Assembly: GCA_017941035.1 (NCBI GenBank)
Contig: JAGAXG010000018.1
Location: 1 to 64,000, forward strand
DNA from: a bacterium
GTDB taxonomy: Bacteria > Cyanobacteriota > Vampirovibrionia > Gastranaerophilales > Gastranaerophilaceae
Direction of reading: 5' to 3'
Length of the DNA stretch: 64,000 nt
Part shown: piece by piece, positions 16,847-26,172 of the stretch
Layout: the number at the start of each line of letters is the position of its first letter
Position numbering within the stretch: the stretch's first letter is position 1
The notes under the pieces: model-generated
The model's database searches: none
Seen by the model: the letters and a program-made list of their open reading frames with translations, nothing else
What the model was told of the DNA's origin: nothing
Translations under genes and position numbers: made by a program

Positions 16847-17835
16847 TCTTCCTCTTTCAAAGAATTAATTGTACGTTCAAACATTTGAGATAAATTAATC
16901 TTCGCATTCCAGCCTAAATTTTCAAGTTTTGCCGTATCAAGACAAATTTTAACCGTCGGGTTGAAACCTCTATCTTTATCATCTATTTCATAAACAACTT
17001 TAGTATCATCGTTTTCAAGCATTCGCGCCATATCCGCAATAGAAATATAAGTATTTTTATTTGCTACATTATAAGCTTCACCGTTATTTCCTTTTATTAA
17101 AATTGTAAAAATTGCACGGATAGCATCTGTTGTATAGCAATAATTACGTTTAGTTTCTCCTTTTGTATGCAAAATAATATTCTCTTTATTAATTACACTC
17201 TTTGCAAACTGTGCAAAAACTCTATTATCTGATTTTGAAACTCCGGCACCAAAGGTTTGAGCCAGTCTTGCAATTTTAACTGGAACATTATATTCACTAA
17301 AATATGATGCACACATCGTTTCAACCATTTTTTTGCTTTCTGAGTAACTTGAGCGCGGAGATAAAATATTTATATAGCCATAATCTGATTCTGTAACATT
17401 TTCATTTTTTGTTACCCCATAAACCTCAAGAGAAGACAGATAAACCATACTTGTAATTTTTTTCTTTTTCGCAAATTCTAAAACGTTTCTTGTACCGTTT
17501 AATGCTGTATAAATCGTTTCTACAGGTTTTTGAACAAAATCAGAACTTGCAGTTGTACTTGCAGTATGAATTATATAATCAATATTTTTATCTATATAAA
17601 TTTGGGAGTTTATATCTTGAACAAGTAAAGTTAAATTTTTCTGTTTTCCGAATATTTTTTCTGCCTTTTCTCTATTACGAACCAAAGCTATAACTTTAAC
17701 TCCGGAAGCTATAAGACTTTTTGCACAAAGTTTTCCAATTAAACCGGTTGCACCTGTTATTAGTATACATTTACCCCTAAAAACAGACATGTCGAAGTTT
17801 TCAAGGATTTCTTGAATATCGTTATTCAACACCAA
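16843..17835 (-). CDS. NAD-dependent epimerase/dehydratase (extended SDR)
   Basis: 330 residues with a Rossmann motif TGATGLIG (about 27-34) and the catalytic YxxxK in YSESKKMVE (about 163-167), plus SSLEVYG before it. This is the nucleotide-sugar 4-epimerase/dehydratase class. It overlaps both neighbours (14 bases with the cytidylyltransferase gene upstream, 4 with the ABC gene downstream). Beside an IspD/TarI-like protein it might act on the sugar or polyol that becomes CDP-activated, as reductase/cytidylyltransferase pairs do in CDP-ribitol synthesis; this is speculation. Confidence 0.82.
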   Translation of the reverse strand: MVLNNDIQEILENFDMSVFRGKCILITGATGLIGKLCAKSLIASGVKVIALVRNREKAEKIFGKQKNLTLLVQDINSQIYIDKNIDYIIHTASTTASSDFVQKPVETIYTALNGTRNVLEFAKKKKITSMVYLSSLEVYGVTKNENVTESDYGYINILSPRSSYSESKKMVETMCASYFSEYNVPVKIARLAQTFGAGVSKSDNRVFAQFAKSVINKENIILHTKGETKRNYCYTTDAIRAIFTILIKGNNGEAYNVANKNTYISIADMARMLENDDTKVVYEIDDKDRGFNPTVKICLDTAKLENLGWNAKINLSQMFERTINSLKEEE

Positions 17836-18559
17836 AAGCCTCCATATCTTCTTTATATCTTATTAAAGCTCGCAAAATATACAAATCTTCAATTGTTGTA
17901 ATTTTTATATTACCCTGATTCCCTTTAACCATATAGGTTTCTTTTCCAAGAGTTTTAAAAAGTGTGCAGGAATCTACAATATCAATATAATTTGGATTGG
18001 TTTGACGAATTTGTTCATGCGCATTTACAACTTCACCAAGCTTAAATGTTTGAGGGGCTTGAGCACGATAAGTATGTTTTCTGTATGGTACATGTTTTGG
18101 ATTTTTATCATTTTCTGATATTAAAATTGTTTCAAAACAAGAAGTACAAGTTATAGAATTTCCATTTCGTATTGCACATTCAATATTATCAGAAATTACC
18201 TTATTTGTGATATTTGGTCTTACACCATCATGAATTAAAACTAAAGAATCATCGGAATTTTCACTTTGTGCAAGTTTTAACGCATTATATATAGAATCCT
18301 GACCTGTCGACCCGCCTTTAACAATTCCTGCTGTTTTTGTTATGTAATAGTGTTTTACAAGTTTGTGCATATATTCAAAATAATCAGGATGAATAGAAAT
18401 ATAAATTTTATCAATTTCAGGATGATTTTGAAAAATTTCTAATGTATGAATAATAATTGGTTTATTATAGATTTTTAAAAACTGTTTTGGTGTAGAATCA
18501 GAGCCATTTTTTAATCTTTGTCCTGTTCCGCCTGCAAATATTATTGCTATATTTGTCAT
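17822..18559 (-). CDS. IspD/TarI-family cytidylyltransferase
   Basis: 245 residues. The N-terminal nucleotide-binding signature is FAGGTGQRL (about 8-16) with PKQFL after it, and HDGVRP near 117-122. The family covers MEP cytidylyltransferase (IspD) and ribitol- or ribulose-5-phosphate cytidylyltransferase (TarI/Bcs1). Location in an operon with a CDP-glycerol-type phosphotransferase and LicD favours the polymer role. If no other ispD exists in the genome it could serve both. The start overlaps the end of the tagF-like gene by four bases. Confidence 0.82.
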   Translation of the reverse strand: MTNIAIIFAGGTGQRLKNGSDSTPKQFLKIYNKPIIIHTLEIFQNHPEIDKIYISIHPDYFEYMHKLVKHYYITKTAGIVKGGSTGQDSIYNALKLAQSENSDDSLVLIHDGVRPNITNKVISDNIECAIRNGNSITCTSCFETILISENDKNPKHVPYRKHTYRAQAPQTFKLGEVVNAHEQIRQTNPNYIDIVDSCTLFKTLGKETYMVKGNQGNIKITTIEDLYILRALIRYKEDMEAFGVE

Positions 18560-19800
18560 TTCATTATTTCCTCAATTAAATCTACTACACGTTCTGAAGC
18601 ATGACCGTCTTCTATGCAGTCTTTTCCTTTCAAAAATTCTTCAACTTTAATTTTGTAATTATTATAATCAAAATTTTCTATATTTTTAACAAGTGTTTCA
18701 TTGTTTGAAGAAACTGGAAATGGTGTGGCTTCCAAAGGATAATAAAACCCTCTGTCTGTATTAAATTTTTCAATATCTGTTGCAAAAATAAATCCTGCTT
18801 TTCTGCTTAACATAAAATCAAAAATACAGCTTGAATAATCTGTAATTGCACAATCAGCACTTACTAAAAGTTCTTGAATATCGGGATAAAATGTTCCATC
18901 AATAATTTTTGGATTTTGCGGAATAATTTCTTTATCAAATTTTTTTGCCCTTGGATGAAGCCTTGTTATACAAACCCATTCCCCGCCAAATTTTTTTTCA
19001 CAAGCTTCTAAAATTCTTTCATAATCTAGTTTATAACATTCTATATCTCCATCATCACGAAAGGATGGGACATATAATAGGATTTTTTTATTCAAAGAAA
19101 TTTCATATTTTTCACAAATTCTAGTTCGTACTTCAGTTGAATTTTTAAAGAAAATGTCATTTCTTGGATGTCCAAATTGTTTTATTTCATTATTAAACCA
19201 AAGAGCACGACGAAAAATTTCATTTTCAAAATTACTGTTTGTTAATAAATAATCCCACATTGATGAATCAAATTTTGCACGTTCTACCCATTCTTGCTTA
19301 TATTCATTTGTAAATGCACCAACATCTGCATCAAGTTTTTTTATTCCTAAAGACCCATGCCAAGTTTGAATAAAATACTGTCCTTCTTTTTTTACCAAAC
19401 CTTTTTTTATAAAGTAATTTTTGCGCTGATTATCAATCCAAAGTTTTGCACTTGCAAGTTCCTTTAATCCAACTTTTGTACCATAACCAACAAGTCTTAT
19501 TTCAGAAGGAAAATTTTCTTTATTAGTTTCTTTTTTAACATTTTTTACAAGCCAAACCAAATCATAAGGTAATTTTCTTTTTATAATTTCTTCTGCTATA
19601 TATTTAGGATTACATCCATAACTGTTTCCGTTAAAATTGCAAAAAACAATTTTATTTTTTTCAATCGGAAGCTCAGAACAAAATTTCTTATAATATCCGG
19701 AACAATCAATTCTTATAGGAATACCTAAAAACATAATAAGTTTGTCTGTTCCTGAATTTGTTATAGAAAATATATATTCTAAAGGTTTTAATTTAGGCAT
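18556..19800 (-). CDS. CDP-glycerol/ribitol phosphotransferase (TagF/TarL-like)
   Basis: 414 residues. Characteristic Glyphos_transf motifs are QTWHGSLG (about 139-146), LTNSNFENEIF, FGHPRNDIF, LYVPSFRD and ITDYSSCIFDFML (about 319-331). These enzymes move polyol-phosphate from a CDP-carrier onto a lipid-linked or surface glycan. The N-terminus (EYIFSITN...DKLIMFLGIPIRI) resembles the first residues of the LicD protein next to it, a shared leader segment. It overlaps licD by 8 bases upstream and the cytidylyltransferase by 4 downstream. Confidence 0.87.
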   Translation of the reverse strand: MPKLKPLEYIFSITNSGTDKLIMFLGIPIRIDCSGYYKKFCSELPIEKNKIVFCNFNGNSYGCNPKYIAEEIIKRKLPYDLVWLVKNVKKETNKENFPSEIRLVGYGTKVGLKELASAKLWIDNQRKNYFIKKGLVKKEGQYFIQTWHGSLGIKKLDADVGAFTNEYKQEWVERAKFDSSMWDYLLTNSNFENEIFRRALWFNNEIKQFGHPRNDIFFKNSTEVRTRICEKYEISLNKKILLYVPSFRDDGDIECYKLDYERILEACEKKFGGEWVCITRLHPRAKKFDKEIIPQNPKIIDGTFYPDIQELLVSADCAITDYSSCIFDFMLSRKAGFIFATDIEKFNTDRGFYYPLEATPFPVSSNNETLVKNIENFDYNNYKIKVEEFLKGKDCIEDGHASERVVDLIEEIMK

Positions 19801-20719
19801 TTTTCAACTTTTCCAATTCTTCTATTTCTTCTTTCGTAAATGCACTTTCGTCAGTATGATGCGGACAAATACTTTTTGGAAACTTCATATAATCACCATA
19901 AATATTATGAAGCATAAATTCAGTATCTGCAGGACAATTAAATTTATACCCCTCAAATTCTATTTTTTTTAGCGGAAAAATTTGATTATAATCATAAATC
20001 CAATTATTCCAACGGTGTGGAAAATCAATTCCCCAATGAATTGACGGAGTTAGACGCTCATCAACCTCTATGCCTTCATTTATTTTATTCAAAGTTAAAT
20101 CTTTTAATTTTTGAATTAATTTTTCAGTCTCTTTTATACGAAATAGGCTACGACTTAAACGTTTTCTAATACGTCTAATTTTTTTATTAAGTCGTTTTTT
20201 ATCTTTTCCTGTTACATTTGTGTAATAAAAATCATGCGGAAAAATATCAATAAATACTTGTTTAATTTTTCTGTGTTGAATTTTAAGAATACATGTAGCT
20301 TGAGCATTTTTATCACGCCAAATCTCGCAAAATAAATCAGGATTAGTTGTTCGAGCATTGAATATTGCAGGAAATTTTTCATAATCTTCTCGCATCATAT
20401 CAACATCTACATCATCATCCCAAGGTATAAAACCTTTGTGACGTTTTGCTCCGAGTAGAGTTCCTCCTGAAAGCCAATAACGAATATTGTTTGATACACA
20501 AATTCTGTCAAATTCTTTTAAAATTACCAAAAGTGCTAATTGATAATCACGCAAAAATCCTTCTGCAGGTGGGATTTGAGTTATATCTTTGTATTTTTTA
20601 TAATTTATTTTGATGCTTTTTTTATTAGTTGATTTTAATATACGAAATTTTATGCCACAAATTCGAATTAACTTATGACTGTAATCTGCATCTGTAATTG
20701 AAAAAATCTTTTCAAACAT
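19793..20719 (-). CDS. LicD-family phosphotransferase
   Basis: About 308 residues from ATG at 20719, chosen because GAGGA lies just upstream; an ATG at 20767 would add 16 hydrophobic residues with no RBS. LicD signature: YWLSGGTLLGAKRHKGFIPW then DDDVDV (about 105-130), with conserved Asp residues for metal binding. LicD proteins attach phosphocholine or related phospho-groups to surface glycans. First gene of the five-gene operon running to 15074. The N-terminal EKIFSIT...KLIRICGIKFRI segment is shared with the TagF-like protein. Confidence 0.85.
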   Translation of the reverse strand: MFEKIFSITDADYSHKLIRICGIKFRILKSTNKKSIKINYKKYKDITQIPPAEGFLRDYQLALLVILKEFDRICVSNNIRYWLSGGTLLGAKRHKGFIPWDDDVDVDMMREDYEKFPAIFNARTTNPDLFCEIWRDKNAQATCILKIQHRKIKQVFIDIFPHDFYYTNVTGKDKKRLNKKIRRIRKRLSRSLFRIKETEKLIQKLKDLTLNKINEGIEVDERLTPSIHWGIDFPHRWNNWIYDYNQIFPLKKIEFEGYKFNCPADTEFMLHNIYGDYMKFPKSICPHHTDESAFTKEEIEELEKLKNA

Positions 20720-20779
20720 ACATTCCTCTAGTAAAGAATAATGCAAAAAACAGACGAACGCAAGCATTTTATATTCAAA

Positions 20780-20812
20780 AAAAAACGATGTGATAAATAC
20801 ACATCGTCTTTT
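20780..20812 (-). terminator. Intrinsic terminator of the foldase gene
   Basis: ACGATGTG (20785-20792) pairs with CACATCGT (20800-20807). Read on the minus strand the stem is followed by eight T residues. It separates the foldase gene (20836-21996) from licD. Confidence 0.88.
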
Positions 20813-20835
20813 TAAATTTTATTTATTTTATTATT

Positions 20836-21996
20836 TTACTTTTTAGGTTGAGCTTTTGGTTGAGCTTTTGGTTGAGCTTTTGGTTGAGATTTTTGAACAT
20901 TTTCTTTTAAACTACCGATTGATTTCATAACTTTTTCATTTATTACATCCGGATCGTATTCTTTGTTTATAATCTCAATTTTTGCTTTTTTCTTTGCTGC
21001 TTGAGTTATTTCATCCAATGCCTTTATTTCTTTTTCGGAAGTTAAATATTCTTTAATTTCTTTTTTGACTTTTTCAAAAGGTTCTACACCTGCTTCTTTT
21101 CTATCTACAACCATGATTATGTGATATCCGAATTGTGATTTTACAGGATCAGTAACAGTATTTGGTTTTGCAGAAAAAGCAGCTTTTGAAAATTCTTCAA
21201 CCATCTTATCTTTTTCAAAGAAACCTAAGTCTCCGCCTTTTTTAGCTGAATTTGTATCTGTTGAATATTTTTTTGCATAAGCAGGAAATTTTGAATTATC
21301 TGCTTGTAATTCTTTTGCAATTTTTTCCGCTTTTGCTTTTCTTTCATCCATTGTAGTCTTTGTTTTTGCTTTTAAATCACGTTCAGAAATCGCATCTGTT
21401 TTTTCTTTTATTTCTTGAGCTATTGCATGTTCATTAGCTTCAATTAAAATATGAGATGCTCTAACTTGTTCTCCGTGTTTAAATTTGTCTATATTTTTAT
21501 CATAAAAAGCTTTTACATCTTTGTCTGTAACATTAATTTTTCCTGCTGTAAAAGCAAGTTTTTCCATTCTGACTTGATTTTTGATATCTTTTTTAAATTC
21601 TGAAACAGAAACGTTATTTTGTTTTAAAATAGACATTAAATTATCTCTACCACCGACTTTTTCAATAATATTTTTAATTGCTTTACTTTCATCTTTTCCA
21701 TTTGCTTTTATTCCACGAGCATCGGCTTCCTGATCAAGCAATTCTTGGATGATTAATTGATTAATAACTCTTTGCTCAATTGTTAAATAAATCATACTGT
21801 TTTTATCAGCTTTAATATTCATCCCCAATTTTCCAAAAGGTGATTGTGCAATTGCTTTATCCATCAATTTATCAAATTGATGCTGAGTAATTGCATGGTC
21901 ATTGATTTTAATAATTGCATCTTTGTCCTTAATACCGCATCCTGCAAACAGAAGACCTGCAGCAGCTAAAGTTACTAATAATTTTGTTGCTTTCAT
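20836..21996 (-). CDS. PpiC-type peptidyl-prolyl isomerase lipoprotein (PrsA/SurA-like foldase)
   Basis: 386 residues. The lipoprotein signal has LLFAGC with the lipid-attachment Cys at 20. A SurA-N-like helical region (about 30-170) is followed by a parvulin domain about 178-310 (VRASHILIEA, YSTDTNSAKKGGDLGFF, VKSQFGYHIIMV). The tail ends in repeated PKAQ units encoded by 12-bp tandem repeats (about 20840-20888). It should assist folding of exported proteins at the membrane. RBS AGAGGA precedes the ATG. Confidence 0.9.
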   Translation of the reverse strand: MKATKLLVTLAAAGLLFAGCGIKDKDAIIKINDHAITQHQFDKLMDKAIAQSPFGKLGMNIKADKNSMIYLTIEQRVINQLIIQELLDQEADARGIKANGKDESKAIKNIIEKVGGRDNLMSILKQNNVSVSEFKKDIKNQVRMEKLAFTAGKINVTDKDVKAFYDKNIDKFKHGEQVRASHILIEANEHAIAQEIKEKTDAISERDLKAKTKTTMDERKAKAEKIAKELQADNSKFPAYAKKYSTDTNSAKKGGDLGFFEKDKMVEEFSKAAFSAKPNTVTDPVKSQFGYHIIMVVDRKEAGVEPFEKVKKEIKEYLTSEKEIKALDEITQAAKKKAKIEIINKEYDPDVINEKVMKSIGSLKENVQKSQPKAQPKAQPKAQPKK

Positions 21997-22014
21997 AATT
22001 ATATCCTCTCTTTT

Positions 22015-25000
22015 TTAATATTCGTGACTAACTTTGTGTATATAATAAAACAAATCAGTTAAAATGTTAAATATTTCATCAAAATTTACATAAGAAGTAT
22101 TTACAATAAGTATTGAACAACCTTCTGTACAAGAATTTGGAGCAAGTATAAATTTTACTTTTCTTGATATTTCAGGAGGTAATGCTTTTTGGATAATATT
22201 CCATTCAGGTTTCGTATAAGGAGTATAAATTCTTATATTATCCTGAGTTTCGCGAATAACGGAAATTTTTGCTTCTGTTGCCGAAAGTCTTAATCTTATC
22301 AATTTTATCAAATTTTCTACACATTCCGGCGGTTTTGAGAAACGGTCTTTCCATTCTTCAACAATATAATCAAGTTCAATAACATTCGCTACATCCGCCA
22401 GATGTTTATATTCAATCATTTTTTGTTCAGAGGATCCCACCCATTCATCAGGAATATATGCCGTTACATTTATATCTACAATTGCAGGATTAGTTTTTTC
22501 AACTTTCTCCCCTTGAAGTTCTCGAACTGCTTCTTCAAGCAAATCACAATATGTATCAAATCCGACATTTACCATGTGACCATGTTGTTTTGTCCCAAGA
22601 ATATTTCCAACCCCGCGAATTTCTACATCTCTCATAGCAATTTGATAACCACTTCCTAAAGTTGTAAATTCTTTAATAGCTTTTAATCTGTCAACCGCAT
22701 CTTTAGAAAGCTCTTTACTTCTTTTATAAAAACAATAACAATATGCCTGACGCTCTGAACGCCCAACACGTCCTCTTAGCTGATAAAGCTGAGCAAGGCC
22801 AAATCTATCTGCATCATGAATTATCATTGTATTTGCATTTGGGATATCAATACCATTTTCAATAATAGTTGTAGCCAAAAGAATATCATATTCGTGATTT
22901 GCAAAGTCAACAATAACTTGTTCAAGATCTTTTTCATTCATTTGACCATGCCCGACTGCTATTCTTGCATTTGGAACTATTCTTTGTAAAAGCGTTTTCA
23001 TCTCCATTATTGTTTCTACACGATTATAAAGATAAAAAATTTGTCCTTCTCGGTCAATTTCATGATTAATGGCATTTTTAACCATATTTTCATTCCATTC
23101 ACCAACATATGTTTTTATGGGCAAACGGTTTTTAGGAGGGGTATTTATTAATGAAATATCTTTTATTCCTGACAATGACATATAAAGTGTCCTAGGAATA
23201 GGTGTGGCTGACATAGAAAGAATATCAATATTTTCGCGCAAAGATTTAAGTTTTTCTTTATGGCGGACCCCAAAACGATGTTCCTCATCAATTACCAAAA
23301 ATCCCAAATCTTTAAATATTATTCCTTCTTGTAATAATCTGTGAGTTCCAACAACAACATCACACTCTCCAGTAGCAAGATGTTTAATTGTTTCTTTTTG
23401 TTCTTTTAAAGTACGAAAACGCGATAATAATTCAACTTTTACACCAAAAGGCTTAAATCTTTCTTCTAAAGTTTGAAAATGCTGGAGAGCCAAAATAGTT
23501 GTTGGAACAATAACTGCAGACTGTTTTCCTGATGTTATAGCTTTAAATATTGCTCTCATTGCAACTTCTGTTTTCCCAAATCCGACATCTCCACATATTA
23601 ATCTATCCATTGGCTGAGAAGTTTCCATATCACGTTTAACTTCTTTTATTGCTTTTAATTGATCCGGAGTTTCAGTATATTCAAAAGCTTCCTCCATTTC
23701 TATCTGCCAATTTGTATCAGGTGAAAATTCAATTCCTGTTTGCATTTTACGTCTTGCATAAAGTCTTAAAAGATCATAAGCAACTGTTTCAACAGCTTTT
23801 TTAACCTTAGTTTTTGTACTTTCCCAATCACGACCGCCCATTTTTGATAATTTAGGACGCATTGTACCGGAACCGCGATAACGACATAAAAGATTTATTT
23901 GTTCCGCAGGAATGTGTAATTTGTCTTTGTTAGCATACTCAATAGTAAGATAATCTTTTAATTGACCATCTATTTCTTGCTTTGAAAGTCCTTGATAAAT
24001 TCCAAGTCCATGAATTGTATGTACAACAAATTCACCAACTTTTATATCGTTTATATTTTCAATATATTCAGGTTTTTCTTTAAAATAAGATTTTTTAGAT
24101 GCTGAAACTTCTTTAGGACGTTTGTTAAACATTTCTCTATCAGTAATAATTATTGTCCTAAAATCATTAAGGATACATCCTCCACAAATTATTGCTGGTT
24201 TATAATCTATATTAAATATCTCATTTTCATTTAAAATTTCTTTTACACGATCAGGATAATTCGTAGCAATTATTATTTTGTAATTCTTATTTTCCTGTAT
24301 AAATTTTATTATTTCTTCAAAATTTGCACCAAAGTTTCTCAATGGTTGAGCATCAAATTCAATTAAATCAAGCATTGCTCCATCTACAAAATTATTAAAG
24401 CCTATTTTTTGAAAATAAGAAGTTTGTCGTAAAAAATCTTCAAAAGTAAAGTGATTTTTATCTTCAAGAGATTTTATCATTTTCTGTTTTAAATTTTCTT
24501 CAAATCGTTTTTCACAGTCTTTATCAAAAAATTCATATTTTGAATAAATTTCTGATGTTTCATCAAAAACTATCGTGTAATCTTTAAAATAATCAAAAAT
24601 ACTAACAAGGTTTTTATTAAAATAGCTTTGATAAACCTCAATTCCCTCAAAATAATTTTCTTCCGGAACTTCATTTTCATTTTGCAAATTTTTTACAATT
24701 TCTTCCTGCCCGACAGTAATAAATTTAAAAATAGGATAAATATTTGTACTTTGAGCTTTTTGCACAGATTTTTGAGTTTCATTGTTAAAATAACGAATAT
24801 CTACAACTTCGTCTCCCCAAAGCTCTATTCTTACAGGATTTGTATTTAGTGAATAAATATCTACAATATCTCCTCGAATACTAAATTCTCCAATATCACT
24901 AACCATAGTAACTTTTTTATATCCTAGATCAACAAGTTTTCTCGAAAATTTTTCCGGATTAAGCGTATCGCCTATTTTTACATTAAATAAATTTTTTTTG

Positions 25001-25383
25001 AAAAAATCTTCATTAGGAAATTTTTCTAAAAGAGTTTTTACCGGACAAAGAACAACATCAGGTTTTGAATTTAAAATTTCAATCTGCAGTGCATAATCAT
25101 AAAGATTTGGCTGTACAGTTTCATACATTGAAACATCTTGAAACGGCATTATCTCTGAATTTAATTCAAAAATAGTTTTCAAATCACTTTGATATTTAAG
25201 AGCATTTTGTTCTGTTGAAGTTATAAAAAGAATTTTTTTCTCAGAATAAGAGCGAATTTTTGAAAGAAAAAACAAACGTAAAAATGTTGTTAAGCCAGTA
25301 ACCGCAAAAGATTTATTTTGCTTAACTCTCCTCCTAAATTCCTCATACTGAGAACAAATATCTTCTTCATTAATTTTAAACAT
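22015..25383 (-). CDS. mfd: Transcription-repair coupling factor Mfd
   Basis: 1122 residues from ATG at 25383. I chose this start over an ATG at 25434 because a perfect TATAAT lies six bases before 25383, meaning the longer form would begin upstream of the transcript. Domains: UvrB-like N-terminal modules, RNA-polymerase-interaction domain (FVVHTIHGLGIYQGL), superfamily-2 translocase with GDVGFGKTEVA (Walker A), DEEHRFG and QLRGRVGRS, and a C-terminal TRCF domain. It removes stalled RNA polymerase and recruits UvrA. Confidence 0.95.
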   Translation of the reverse strand: MFKINEEDICSQYEEFRRRVKQNKSFAVTGLTTFLRLFFLSKIRSYSEKKILFITSTEQNALKYQSDLKTIFELNSEIMPFQDVSMYETVQPNLYDYALQIEILNSKPDVVLCPVKTLLEKFPNEDFFKKNLFNVKIGDTLNPEKFSRKLVDLGYKKVTMVSDIGEFSIRGDIVDIYSLNTNPVRIELWGDEVVDIRYFNNETQKSVQKAQSTNIYPIFKFITVGQEEIVKNLQNENEVPEENYFEGIEVYQSYFNKNLVSIFDYFKDYTIVFDETSEIYSKYEFFDKDCEKRFEENLKQKMIKSLEDKNHFTFEDFLRQTSYFQKIGFNNFVDGAMLDLIEFDAQPLRNFGANFEEIIKFIQENKNYKIIIATNYPDRVKEILNENEIFNIDYKPAIICGGCILNDFRTIIITDREMFNKRPKEVSASKKSYFKEKPEYIENINDIKVGEFVVHTIHGLGIYQGLSKQEIDGQLKDYLTIEYANKDKLHIPAEQINLLCRYRGSGTMRPKLSKMGGRDWESTKTKVKKAVETVAYDLLRLYARRKMQTGIEFSPDTNWQIEMEEAFEYTETPDQLKAIKEVKRDMETSQPMDRLICGDVGFGKTEVAMRAIFKAITSGKQSAVIVPTTILALQHFQTLEERFKPFGVKVELLSRFRTLKEQKETIKHLATGECDVVVGTHRLLQEGIIFKDLGFLVIDEEHRFGVRHKEKLKSLRENIDILSMSATPIPRTLYMSLSGIKDISLINTPPKNRLPIKTYVGEWNENMVKNAINHEIDREGQIFYLYNRVETIMEMKTLLQRIVPNARIAVGHGQMNEKDLEQVIVDFANHEYDILLATTIIENGIDIPNANTMIIHDADRFGLAQLYQLRGRVGRSERQAYCYCFYKRSKELSKDAVDRLKAIKEFTTLGSGYQIAMRDVEIRGVGNILGTKQHGHMVNVGFDTYCDLLEEAVRELQGEKVEKTNPAIVDINVTAYIPDEWVGSSEQKMIEYKHLADVANVIELDYIVEEWKDRFSKPPECVENLIKLIRLRLSATEAKISVIRETQDNIRIYTPYTKPEWNIIQKALPPEISRKVKFILAPNSCTEGCSILIVNTSYVNFDEIFNILTDLFYYIHKVSHEY

Positions 25384-25389
25384 AATAAC

Positions 25390-25395
25390 ATTATA
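25390..25395 (-). promoter_or_regulatory. -10 element of a leaderless mfd transcript
   Basis: On the minus strand, TGTTATAAT (extended -10) ends exactly six bases before the ATG at 25383. No RBS is present. The -35 match is poor, consistent with an extended -10 promoter. Confidence 0.65.
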
Positions 25396-25428
25396 ACAAA
25401 AAATATTTTGTAAGGTTTTATATAGAAT

Positions 25429-26169
25429 ATGCACATAAATTCATTTTCAAATAATTATTATCAACCTGTATTTTATGCAAATAATCGTAAAATAAACAAT
25501 AATAAAGGCGAACTTCTCTATAAAACAACTACTTATTTTTTCAGAGATGATTTAGATTGGGACATTCTAACAGATTATTTATGTCATAAATATAAAAATA
25601 CAGATAAAGTTAACATTATATGTCATGCGTGTTCAAACGGGTCAGAGCCTTATTCATTAGCTATGCGTTTAATGGCTTTTCATGAAAATGATTCCGGTAA
25701 ATTTCTACCTATACTGGCAAAAGATTTGGATTTTGAAAATATCAGATGTGCAAAAAAAGGTTTGTGTGAAGCAGATAATAATGATTTATACAGAATTGAT
25801 TTTTACACAAAAAGCAAATATCGAGATTATCTTATTCCACAAAAAAACTTTTTAAGTAATAAATCTATAATAATGTCCCCTAAGCAAATTTTAAAAGAAA
25901 AAGTCAATTTTGAACAAGGAGATATTTTCAAAGATATTGAAAATATTCCAAAAGAAAATACCGTTTTATTTTGTAAAAACTTTTGGCCTTATCTGAGTGA
26001 AACCAAAAGAGAATTACTTGCAAAGAAATTAGGTTCTAAACTCGGAAAATCAAGTCTTGTAATAATAGGAGATTTTGACAGCTTAAGATCTGATGTAAGA
26101 AGTTTATTGTCTAAAAATGGATTTCGAGAAAATCCGTATGTTATAAATGTTTGGGAAAAATTAAAATAA
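25429..26169 (+). CDS. CheR-like SAM-dependent methyltransferase
   Basis: 246 residues. The TTYFFRDDLDW segment (about 34-44) and ICHACSNGSEPYSLAMRL (about 62-79) match the CheR signature in which an FFR motif is followed by a C-S-x-G-x-E-P-Y-S SAM-binding loop. The C-terminal part also fits (VLFCKNFWPYL in place of the usual CRNVLIY). It lacks the N-terminal helical receptor-docking domain of chemotaxis CheR, so its substrate may not be a chemoreceptor. Divergent from mfd with only 45 bases between start codons. Confidence 0.75.
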   Translation: MHINSFSNNYYQPVFYANNRKINNNKGELLYKTTTYFFRDDLDWDILTDYLCHKYKNTDKVNIICHACSNGSEPYSLAMRLMAFHENDSGKFLPILAKDLDFENIRCAKKGLCEADNNDLYRIDFYTKSKYRDYLIPQKNFLSNKSIIMSPKQILKEKVNFEQGDIFKDIENIPKENTVLFCKNFWPYLSETKRELLAKKLGSKLGKSSLVIIGDFDSLRSDVRSLLSKNGFRENPYVINVWEKLK

Positions 26170-26172
26170 CTA

